Positions 52,372 through 59,297 of a stretch of 59,297 nt of DNA are shown here, in pieces. A program made the position numbers and the translations under genes. Position 1 is the first letter of the stretch. Every line of letters starts with the position of its first letter. Source of the stretch: Propionibacteriaceae bacterium UBA6238 (lineage in GTDB: Bacteria > Actinomycetota > Actinomycetes > Propionibacteriales > Propionibacteriaceae); assembly GCA_002441465.1 (NCBI GenBank), contig DJWE01000056.1, positions 438 to 59,734 of the forward strand, given 5' to 3'. A model generated the notes under the pieces. That model saw nothing but the letters and a program-made list of their open reading frames with translations, did not search any database and was not told where the DNA came from.

Positions 52372-54948
52372 TCAGCCCGACCTGGACGCCGAGGTTGGAA
52401 ACGCCTTGGCGAGAGCGTCGGGAAGATTCGTGCCCAGAGTGACCAGATCGCCGTGAACGACGATTACGCCGGCCAGCTCGGTGATCGAACTGCTCTGTGC
52501 CTGGAGGAACACCGGTTGCAGGTAGACCGTGCTGCTCTGGATGGGTAGCACCAGCATCGTCCCGAAGGTGACCTTGCTGCCCGGCTGGTTCCACAAGGTC
52601 AGTTGCTGGGCGATGCTTGGATCCTGGTTGATCCGCGCGCTCACCTGGGCCGCGCCGAGCGTGACCCGACTCTTCGGGAGGGTGTAAACGACCTTGTCGC
52701 CATAGGTGGACGGCTCGGAGGAACTCGTCAGCCAGCCGACCAGATCGTCGTGGTTCGGCAGGACGTAGGGCTGGACGAGGTAGAGCCCGATCCCGGAATC
52801 GGCCGGCGGGTTCAGCAGGACATACTGGGAGCTGATCGTCGCGCCGGAGGCGTCGGTGGGGATCCGCCAGGCGTCCTCCTGGTTGTAGAAGACGATCGGA
52901 TCGCTGACGTGGTACTTGGTGAACACCTGAGCCTGGGCGCTGAACAGCTTCATCGGGACCCGCAGGTGCGCGGCGAGCGCGGCGGGGATCGAGTCGTGGC
53001 TGAGCACCGTGGGGAAGATCCGGGCCCAGGCGTCTCGAATCGGGTCCTCGCCGACCGGGTAGAAGGTGGTCTTCCCGGTTTCGGCGTCGACGGTCACCTT
53101 CACCGAGCTGCGCACGTAGTTGGTGCCGTTGGGAAACGGAGAGCTGTTCGGCAGCCGTTGGGCGTACGGGAAGTGGTTGCTCGTGGTGTAGGCGTCGATG
53201 ATCCAGGTGATTCGTCCGTCGACGATCGCGGGATAGGGCGTGTCGTAGGTGAGCCACGGCGCGATCTTCTGCGCCCGGGCGACCACGCCGCGATTGAGCA
53301 GAATGCGGCTGTCGGGGTGCACATAGCCGGAGACGAGCAGATCGATCGAGCCCAGCCGGACCGCCCACGCCAGCCGGTTGAACAGCCCGCCGACCGCGAC
53401 CCCGTCGCCGCCGGCGTAGCGGTTGGTGACGTTCCGGTTCCCCTTCGGGTAGTCGAACTCGTCCAGCCCGGTGTTGACCAGAGCCCAGTCCGACTGGTCG
53501 GGACCGAAGTAGACCCGCGGCTGGGTGATCGTCAGCGAGCCGGCGTCCGTCACCCCCGGCGTGGTGGTCGGGGGGACGTTTCCGACCAGGAAGCGGGGGA
53601 AGCCCTCCTTGGTCGTCTGGCTGGCCGAGCTGATCGCCATCCCGTAGCCATGGGTGTAGACGAGGTGGCGGTTCACCCAGGTGCCGCCGCCGGAGGGAAG
53701 GCTGGACGGAGATATCTCTCGCGCCGAGACCAAGACCTGTTCGAGCTTGCCGTCGACCAGGTAGCGGTCGGTGCTGATCGGGGAGAGCTTGTAATACGGG
53801 CGGATGGTCTGCAACTGGTTGAAGGCCTGCGCGACCGTGCTGGTGGACCAGACCGGTGCCGTCGAGAGTTCGTCGCGTGCCGCTCCAGTCGCGTCCTCAG
53901 GTACCGAGTCAGCGCCCGGATAGTCCTGTGACGTGACGTTGTCCAGCTGGTAGGCGAGGCGAGTCATGTCCACGTTGCGGGTCAGGTACGGCTTCTCGGC
54001 CGTGGCTTCGTTCGGCTGCGCGACGAATCGCTGCACGACCCCAGGAACGGCGGTCACGGTCAGCAGGGACGCCACCACCAGACCCACCAGCGACCACACG
54101 GCCGGCTTGAAGTTGCGCTGATACGACGTGACCGCGAACACGGCTGCGATCAGCACGCTCACCCCGACCAGCACCCACAATCCGGGCAGTGCGGCGTGGA
54201 TGTCGGTGTAGGAGGCGCCGGTGAAGGCGGTCTGGGTTGTGGAGTAGCTGAGCCCCCACGTGCGCAGCACGAAACTCGCGGCTGTGACCAGCATCAAGGC
54301 GGCGCCGAGTCGCCAGAAGACCCGGCGCACATGCCACCAGTCGGCGTGGATCCGGCCGGTGTAGTCGAGTCGGCTGGAGATGAGGACGATCGTGACGTGG
54401 ACCGCCATCGTGAGCAGGACCAGCTGGAAGGCCCACGTCACGATGGTCTCCAGCGCGGGCAGGGTGAAGACGAAGAAGCCGACGTCCAGCCCGAACTGCG
54501 GGTCGACGATGCCGAACGGCGATTGATCCGCGGCCAGGCGGAACACCATCCATTTGCCCGACATCGCGTAACCCATCGCCGCGGCGACGGCGAACGCGCC
54601 CACGGCGGTCACGGCGCGGAACCGGCCCTTCGCGCCCACCGCGCTCCAGGCGCTGCGTCCGGCCAGCAGCAGTGCGGCGAAGTTGATCGCGGTGAAGATG
54701 CCCCAGACCGCCCAGATCGAGGCGTAGCGCGTCCAGAACACCGAGTCTTCGCCGACGCTTGCGTACCACTCGTGGTCGGTCCAGACCATCAGCCAGGTGA
54801 AGCCGACCACCAGGATCGCGATCACGCCGACGACGATGCCGAAGACCGGTCCGAACCGGCGCAGGCGCCTGAGCAGGGTGTGCCCCGACCGGCGCGTGCG
54901 GCTGGACCCGACCGCGGCGGCATGCGCCTGAGCGGACCGCTCAGCCAT
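52372..54948 (-). CDS. UPF0182-family large membrane protein
   Basis: The 858-residue protein has seven hydrophobic segments in the first 320 residues or so (for example FGIVVGVIAILVVGFTWLM) and then a large outside domain of about 500 residues with VNRHLVYTHGYGMAISSA, VYFGPDQSDWALVNT and IWIID-type ITWIIDAYTTSNHFPYAQ, which are family signatures. Function is unknown. Its ATG overlaps the stop of the ABC ATPase gene by 8 bases, so the exporter and this protein are made together. Confidence 0.92.
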   Translation of the reverse strand: MAERSAQAHAAAVGSSRTRRSGHTLLRRLRRFGPVFGIVVGVIAILVVGFTWLMVWTDHEWYASVGEDSVFWTRYASIWAVWGIFTAINFAALLLAGRSAWSAVGAKGRFRAVTAVGAFAVAAAMGYAMSGKWMVFRLAADQSPFGIVDPQFGLDVGFFVFTLPALETIVTWAFQLVLLTMAVHVTIVLISSRLDYTGRIHADWWHVRRVFWRLGAALMLVTAASFVLRTWGLSYSTTQTAFTGASYTDIHAALPGLWVLVGVSVLIAAVFAVTSYQRNFKPAVWSLVGLVVASLLTVTAVPGVVQRFVAQPNEATAEKPYLTRNVDMTRLAYQLDNVTSQDYPGADSVPEDATGAARDELSTAPVWSTSTVAQAFNQLQTIRPYYKLSPISTDRYLVDGKLEQVLVSAREISPSSLPSGGGTWVNRHLVYTHGYGMAISSASQTTKEGFPRFLVGNVPPTTTPGVTDAGSLTITQPRVYFGPDQSDWALVNTGLDEFDYPKGNRNVTNRYAGGDGVAVGGLFNRLAWAVRLGSIDLLVSGYVHPDSRILLNRGVVARAQKIAPWLTYDTPYPAIVDGRITWIIDAYTTSNHFPYAQRLPNSSPFPNGTNYVRSSVKVTVDAETGKTTFYPVGEDPIRDAWARIFPTVLSHDSIPAALAAHLRVPMKLFSAQAQVFTKYHVSDPIVFYNQEDAWRIPTDASGATISSQYVLLNPPADSGIGLYLVQPYVLPNHDDLVGWLTSSSEPSTYGDKVVYTLPKSRVTLGAAQVSARINQDPSIAQQLTLWNQPGSKVTFGTMLVLPIQSSTVYLQPVFLQAQSSSITELAGVIVVHGDLVTLGTNLPDALAKAFPTSASRSG

Positions 54949-56188
54949 GGATCAGCTCGCAATCGACGGCGGCGATCCCGGTGCCGAGGAACTCGTCCTG
55001 TTCGATCGTGAACGCACGGTCGCGGGAGTGCTTGACGAAGAAGCCCGAATGGTTGTTCCACAACTCGCCGCTGAGGGTGTAGGTGCCGCCGAGCAGCGGG
55101 GGATTGATCAGCCTTGCGCGCAGTTTGTGTTCGCCGACGCTGGTGTCGAGGGCCAGTTTCGGGCTTTGCGGATCGGAGGCGAAGATCTCTACCTTCTCGG
55201 CGTTCTGGATCGAGTAGGTGAAGGTGAGTGTCGGCAGTCGGCGCTTGACGATGTAGGTGAGTTCGAGGTGGATGTCCTCGCCGTGCTGGAAGTAGGTGGT
55301 GGGTTCGCCGTAGGCGTCGGTCAGCCGGGCACCCTTGACCTGGACCACGTCCGCTTTCACCACAGGGGCGTCGTCGTCGGCCTCATCGCGCCGAGCCTCC
55401 CGGGTAGCCGCCCGCTCCGTGCGCAGAAACTCCTCGTACTGCTGCACCACCGGGCCGACCTCGCCCTGCGCCTTGACCGCGCCGCGGTTGATCCAGATCG
55501 CCTTCGTGCAGAAGGCCTTGATTGTTCCCAGCGAGTGGCTCACGAACAGGATCGTGGAGCCTCCCTCGCGGATCTGGCCCATCTTCTCGATGCATTTCAG
55601 CCGGAAGATGTCGTCGCCGACCGACAGCACCTCGTCGACGATGAGGATGTCGGGATCGACGCTGGTGGAGACGGCGAAGCCGAGCCGCGACTTCATCCCC
55701 GATGAGTAGGTGCGCACCGGTTGGTTGATGTAGTCGCCGATGTCGGCGAAGTTGATGATCTCCTGGCGGCGGGCGTCCGCCTCGTCCCGCGGGATGCCCA
55801 TCGCGAGCGCTCGGAGGTAGATGTTCTCGATGCCGGTGAGCTGCTGGTCGAATCCGCTGGTCAACTCCAGCATTGCCGAGACCCGCCCGTTCACCCGCAC
55901 CGAACCGCTGGTGGGCGCGGTGACGCCGGCGATGATCTTCGACAGCGTCGACTTGCCGGAGCCGTTGCGTCCGAGGATCGCGACCACGTCGCCTCGTTCG
56001 AAGGTCGCGGTGACCCGGTCCAGTGCCTTGAACCGCCCACCGGAGGGCGTCTTGCGGAACGGGGCCACGGCACGCGCGAGCGAGCTGGAGTAGGTCTTGT
56101 AGACCTTGGTGAGGTTCTTCACCTCGACGGCCGGCCCGTCCGTGCGCTGTTCGTCGATCACGACATCGGGGCCCAGCAGGTTGGTCAT
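54941..56188 (-). CDS. ABC transporter ATPase, polysaccharide/teichoic-acid exporter type with Wzt-like C-terminus
   Basis: The 415-residue ATPase has Walker A ILGRNGSGKST, signature YSSGMKSRLGFAV and Walker B ILIVDEVLSVGDD, of the Wzt/TagH group. After about residue 270 a C-terminal beta domain (FQHGEDIHLELTYIVKRRLPTL...LSGELWNNHSGFFV) matches Wzt substrate-binding domains that read the end of the carried glycan. ATG 56188 is preferred to GTG 56197 because TGAGGTGG sits just upstream. It follows the permease gene by 10 bases and overlaps UPF0182. Confidence 0.92.
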   Translation of the reverse strand: MTNLLGPDVVIDEQRTDGPAVEVKNLTKVYKTYSSSLARAVAPFRKTPSGGRFKALDRVTATFERGDVVAILGRNGSGKSTLSKIIAGVTAPTSGSVRVNGRVSAMLELTSGFDQQLTGIENIYLRALAMGIPRDEADARRQEIINFADIGDYINQPVRTYSSGMKSRLGFAVSTSVDPDILIVDEVLSVGDDIFRLKCIEKMGQIREGGSTILFVSHSLGTIKAFCTKAIWINRGAVKAQGEVGPVVQQYEEFLRTERAATREARRDEADDDAPVVKADVVQVKGARLTDAYGEPTTYFQHGEDIHLELTYIVKRRLPTLTFTYSIQNAEKVEIFASDPQSPKLALDTSVGEHKLRARLINPPLLGGTYTLSGELWNNHSGFFVKHSRDRAFTIEQDEFLGTGIAAVDCELIHG

Positions 56189-56198
56189 AGCGTCCACC

Positions 56199-57023
56199 TC
56201 AGAGAACGTCGGCGAATTCGGGGGCGAGTTTCTGGAACACGAAGCTGGCGAACAGGGTCAGCACGGCCATCAGGCCCCAGAAGTACGCGGTGTAGTTCAG
56301 CGAGCCGGTGATCCAGTTGTGGAACACGAGCGAGTCGCGGTATCCGCCGATCACGTAGGCCAGTGGGTTGGCCAGGATGAGGTAGCGGAAGGGGAGGCTG
56401 ATCTTGCTGGCCGACCACAGGACGGGGGTCACCCAGAACAGCAGCGAGAGGACGGACTTGATCAGGTGGCCGAGATCGGCACTGATCGCGGTGAGCGCGG
56501 AGAACAGGGTCGACACGACGACGCTCAGGACGAACCCGCAGAGCATGTAGTAGGGGAGTTCGAGGGCGGTGAGGGTGAGGCCGAACCCGCTGGCCAAGAG
56601 GAGCACGAGGGTGAGGCAGACCATCACCACGTGGACCAGGAAGTGCGAGAGGACCTCCGACACCGGCAAGGTGGCGACGGGGTAGCGCATCTTGGTCACG
56701 AACTGGGCGTTCTGCCGGATCGACTGCCCGGCGCCGTGCAGGCAGTCGGACATGAAGAACCAGGCGATGTTCCCGGGTACTAGCCAGATCAGGTACGGCG
56801 CACCGCCGAAGCTGATGCTGCTGCCTCCCCTGAGGCCGATCGATACCGCGAACCAGTATGCGGTGATGTAGATGGCCGGACGGATCACGGCCCACGCGAC
56901 TCCCAGCGCCGAACCGCTGTAGCGCTTGGTGAGCGACACCTGAGCCATCGCGTAGGTGCGCTTCCAATTCCGGTAGTTGACCGCGGCCAGATCTTTGGTC
57001 GCGTCGACAGCTTCCTTGAGCAT
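56199..57023 (-). CDS. ABC-2 type permease, polysaccharide exporter
   Basis: A 274-residue permease with six transmembrane segments and a cytoplasmic N-terminal helix (WKRTYAMAQVSLTKRYSGSALGVAWAVIRP), the Wzm/TagG layout. With the ATPase at 54941 it forms an exporter for a lipid-linked glycan such as a cell-wall polysaccharide. ATG 57023 has GGGAG about 8 bases upstream; TAGGGC about 30 bases before it (57054-57049, minus) may be the -10 of the operon. No glycosyltransferase genes are next to it. Confidence 0.92.
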   Translation of the reverse strand: MLKEAVDATKDLAAVNYRNWKRTYAMAQVSLTKRYSGSALGVAWAVIRPAIYITAYWFAVSIGLRGGSSISFGGAPYLIWLVPGNIAWFFMSDCLHGAGQSIRQNAQFVTKMRYPVATLPVSEVLSHFLVHVVMVCLTLVLLLASGFGLTLTALELPYYMLCGFVLSVVVSTLFSALTAISADLGHLIKSVLSLLFWVTPVLWSASKISLPFRYLILANPLAYVIGGYRDSLVFHNWITGSLNYTAYFWGLMAVLTLFASFVFQKLAPEFADVL

Positions 57024-57151
57024 GCAGTCACTCCCTGCTGCCGCTCAAGCCCTAGTGGGCGGCGTGCCGACGACAGCGGGACCCGACTGTACCCCCGATC
57101 GGGCCTGGATCAAGAGTCGGATCCACGGTGAGGCTTCGGCGCCGGCTCGAC

Positions 57152-58567
57152 TCAGTCGTCGTCGACCAGCAGGTCGACTTCTTCCTCCAGCGTCTCGGCC
57201 TCGGCGACCGCGCGCCCGGTGCCGCGGGGACGGCCCGCGCGTACCCACGACCAGTACAGGCCGGCTGCGACCACCGCCGTGGCGATGAGTGATCCGATCG
57301 CCGCCGGGCGGGCCAGATTGGCGACCAGGGTGAAGGCGACGACGAGGGCGGCGGCAACATTCAGAACGACCCACCCGGGACGGTGGTCGCGCGCGGAGAA
57401 CCGTGCCATCGCGATCAGGCCCATCAAGAAGCTGACGAAGACGGCCACGGCATAGAACAGCACCAGGCTCTGGTCGCGGGCGCCGGCCGCGGCGACCACC
57501 ATCGCGGAGACGATTCCGAACAGGACGACGCCGATCACTGGCACGTGATGCACGTTCGTGCGTCCGAGGATGGCCGGGAGCACGCCGTGGGTGGTGCCAT
57601 CGGCGCGCTGGGCGCGGGCCAACGCCTTGAGCAGTCCGGGTCCGGCCTGGAACGAGGACGAGGCGGCGGACAGCAACAGCAGGGCCGTGGTGGCCTGGAA
57701 AGCGGCGAACACGCCCGGACTGTTGGCGGTGCGGGCCAGTTCGGCCACGAGGGTGGTGTCGTCGTGCGGCACGGTCACGCCCAGGTGGACCACCGCCGCG
57801 GTCAGGCCGAGGGTGAGCACGCTGACAATGCCGAGGGTGAGCCACAGCGCCCAGCGGCCGAACGAGCGCCGCCCGTCGTCGTCGAGCTGTGCGAGTTGGG
57901 CGATCGCCGAGGACGGCGCCTCGACACCGGTGGCCAGAGCCATTGCGACCGGGAAGGCGAGCGCGACCGACAGGGGAGCCGATGCCACCGGATGGACCGG
58001 CAGGACGGCGGCCGGCGCGCCCAGAATCGGCAGCAGGACGGTGACGGCCGTGACGATGAAGGCGATGGTGAGCAGCGCGAAGACCGCTCGGCCGAGATGG
58101 CCGAACCACATCAGGCCTGCCACGAGCACCAGCAGCGCGAGTGCGAGGACCAGCCGCCATGGGGCCAGGCTGGGAACATAGGAGATGATCGCCGACGCCC
58201 CGGCGGACACCGAGATCGAGATGGTCAACACGAAGTCGACGATCAGGGCTCCCATCGGGATGAACGAGAAAGCCTCGCCGAACGCTGCGCCGGCCGCGGC
58301 AGCCGAACCGCCGCCCTCGGGGAAACGCGCCACCAGTTGGTGGTAGCTCGCCACCACGAGCGCGACCACGATCACCACGGCGAACATGGCCGGCAACAGC
58401 AAGGACAGGTTGCCGTCCAGTGCGCGCAGAGCAGCCTCGATCGCGTAGGCCACCGACGACACCGGATCGGCCATCACGGAGAATGCGAACGCCACCAGTA
58501 GCGCGGTGCGGCCGTGGACGAACCTGACGAGCGCACGCTGCGGTGGGCTGGTCTGCGTCGACGCCAT
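57152..58567 (-). CDS. APC-superfamily permease
   Basis: A 471-residue membrane protein with about 12 hydrophobic segments. Features are FAFSVMADPVSSVAYAIEAAL at helix 1, RFPEGGGSAAAAGAAFGEAFSF and VALATGVEAPSSAIAQL-type ALATGVEAPSSAIAQLAQL, and an acidic C-terminal tail. Substrate unknown. ATG 58567 was chosen because AGGAAAGGCGGG precedes it. Unrelated in sequence detail to the permease at 48969. Confidence 0.85.
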   Translation of the reverse strand: MASTQTSPPQRALVRFVHGRTALLVAFAFSVMADPVSSVAYAIEAALRALDGNLSLLLPAMFAVVIVVALVVASYHQLVARFPEGGGSAAAAGAAFGEAFSFIPMGALIVDFVLTISISVSAGASAIISYVPSLAPWRLVLALALLVLVAGLMWFGHLGRAVFALLTIAFIVTAVTVLLPILGAPAAVLPVHPVASAPLSVALAFPVAMALATGVEAPSSAIAQLAQLDDDGRRSFGRWALWLTLGIVSVLTLGLTAAVVHLGVTVPHDDTTLVAELARTANSPGVFAAFQATTALLLLSAASSSFQAGPGLLKALARAQRADGTTHGVLPAILGRTNVHHVPVIGVVLFGIVSAMVVAAAGARDQSLVLFYAVAVFVSFLMGLIAMARFSARDHRPGWVVLNVAAALVVAFTLVANLARPAAIGSLIATAVVAAGLYWSWVRAGRPRGTGRAVAEAETLEEEVDLLVDDD

Positions 58568-58748
58568 GCGGTCTACCCGCCTTTCCTGCGACGCCACCGG
58601 AGCCTCGCGTGGGAACGATTCGGTCCAGACTACGTCCCTCGGGTGCCGGGGCCGAACCGGCCCAGCTCGCGGAAGCCACCCACACGCCGAATGACCGGGG
58701 GCGCGTTCTCGGGCTCGCGCGCCTCCGGCCATTCGGTTCCGGCGGGCC

Positions 58749-59192
58749 TCAGTCGGTGCCCGCGGAGACGACCAGAGCGAACAGCTGCTCAGGTGTGGTC
58801 GCAGCCCTGAGCTTGTCCACTTCTGTGTCGTCGGAGAACAAGATGGCGATCCCGGAGAGCAACTCGAGGTGCTCGCCATCCTTGCCGGCGATGCCGACCA
58901 CGAAAGTCGCCTGGTTGCCGTTCCAGTCAACTCCGCCGTCGTAGCGGACCAGCGTGATCGCCGAGTTCAGCACGGCGTCCCTGGCTTCGTTCGTGCCGTG
59001 CGGGATTGCCAGGCCGTTCCCCATGAACGTCGACACGCTGCGTTCGCGGTCCTGCATCGCTTCGTAATAGGCCTCGGTGACCGCGCCGGCCGCGATCAAG
59101 AGATCCGCCGCCTCGCGCATCGCTTCGTCGCGGGTGGCTGGTCCCGCATGGATACGCACCATCTCCGGGGTCATGACGCCAACGGTTTCCAT
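58749..59192 (-). CDS. PTS system EIIA component, mannitol/fructose type
   Basis: The 147-residue phosphotransfer protein has the active-site motif GNGLAIPHGTNEAR with phospho-accepting His65, after the MTPEMVRIHAGPATRDEAMREAADLL N-terminal helix region. It passes phosphate from HPr to the EIIB domain of a mannitol- or fructose-type transporter. Free-standing like MtlF. A hairpin and the tail of an upstream gene on the same strand precede it, probably the EIICB transporter. Confidence 0.88.
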   Translation of the reverse strand: METVGVMTPEMVRIHAGPATRDEAMREAADLLIAAGAVTEAYYEAMQDRERSVSTFMGNGLAIPHGTNEARDAVLNSAITLVRYDGGVDWNGNQATFVVGIAGKDGEHLELLSGIAILFSDDTEVDKLRAATTPEQLFALVVSAGTD

Positions 59193-59223
59193 ATGTGTTG
59201 CACAGCCTTTCTCACGGCCCGCC

Positions 59224-59253
59224 GGCGGCAGGGCGCCGCCACGCCCTGCCGCC
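59224..59253 (-). terminator. Intercistronic hairpin before the EIIA gene
   Basis: Exact 12-bp arms GGCGGCAGGGCG / CGCCCTGCCGCC around a 6-nt loop, between the upstream gene's stop and EIIA on the minus strand. It may stabilise the upstream message or reduce read-through into EIIA. Confidence 0.7.
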
Positions 59254-59259
59254 GTGTGG

Positions 59260-59297
59260 TCAGGCGCCGCCGTCGGTGGTGTTGGTTTGTTTGATGA
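59260..59297 (-). CDS. C-terminal end of an upstream gene, probably PTS EIICB
   Basis: The minus-strand frame entering from the right edge reads IKQTNTTDGGA and stops at 59262-59260. It is only 11 codons. Assignment to the PTS transporter is from position next to a free-standing EIIA and not from sequence. Confidence 0.4.
   Translation of the reverse strand, partial: IKQTNTTDGGA

Overview
The window is typical chromosomal DNA of a high-GC actinobacterium. Several things point to the order Propionibacteriales, probably a propionic-acid-bacterium relative. GC is high throughout and GTG/TTG starts are frequent. The block rsmD-coaD-sepIVA-DUF177-rpmF-rnc-mutM-smc-ftsY-ffh, the block rpsP-khpA-rimM-trmD...rplS-lepB-rnhB-DUF2469-yraN-comM-dprA, and a compact sdhCAB of the menaquinone/fumarate-reductase-like type are all present. 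The family-level placement is inference from gene content, not from a search.

Layout: 1-1.5 kb holds the nearly complete transhydrogenase alpha subunit (minus). 1.7-11.1 kb is housekeeping: rpsO, pnp, dapB, a DUF2993 protein, a GNAT enzyme, RNase J, rpmB and recG. 11.1-12.7 kb is a divergent MerR regulator/CPBP membrane protease pair with a palindromic operator. 12.7-24.5 kb is the conserved cell-division/ribosome/SRP cluster, with three less usual insertions: a GtrA-like protein, a one-pass small membrane protein and a GNAT enzyme. 24.6-27.3 kb is an ECF sigma factor overlapping a membrane beta-propeller protein. 27.3-30.4 kb holds an amidohydrolase and then a lower-GC accessory patch with an unrecognised secreted protein and a 750-bp stretch without a convincing gene. 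30.4-42.7 kb returns to core genes: cytoplasmic HtrA-like protease, rpsP operon, sdhCAB, rplS, lepB, rnhB, comM, dprA. 42.8-59.3 kb is more metabolic: a flavin disulfide oxidoreductase, a DUF4349 lipoprotein, a large secreted GH13 amylase with X25 modules, an amino-acid permease, a pseudouridine kinase/glycosidase pair, an ABC polysaccharide-type exporter overlapping a UPF0182 protein, a second permease, and a PTS EIIA gene with the tail of the gene before it at the edge.

How parts work together: rpsO/pnp/rnj supply RNA decay. The rsmD-to-ffh cluster couples ribosome maturation, chromosome condensation (Smc), septation (SepIVA-like) and SRP targeting (FtsY/Ffh). sdhCAB and the transhydrogenase serve respiration and redox balance. 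Amylase, permeases and PTS feed carbon. A recurring signal is a TANNNT -10 box placed 6-8 nt before a GTG or ATG with no Shine-Dalgarno, at about ten genes, meaning many transcripts are probably leaderless.

No rRNA, tRNA, CRISPR array, insertion sequence or prophage was found. The best candidates for new biology are the ECF sigma/beta-propeller pair, the MerR/CPBP operator, the amylase that stops where a pullulanase module would be expected to start, and the accessory patch at 28.5-30.4 kb. None of these is a clear-cut new defence or mobile system.
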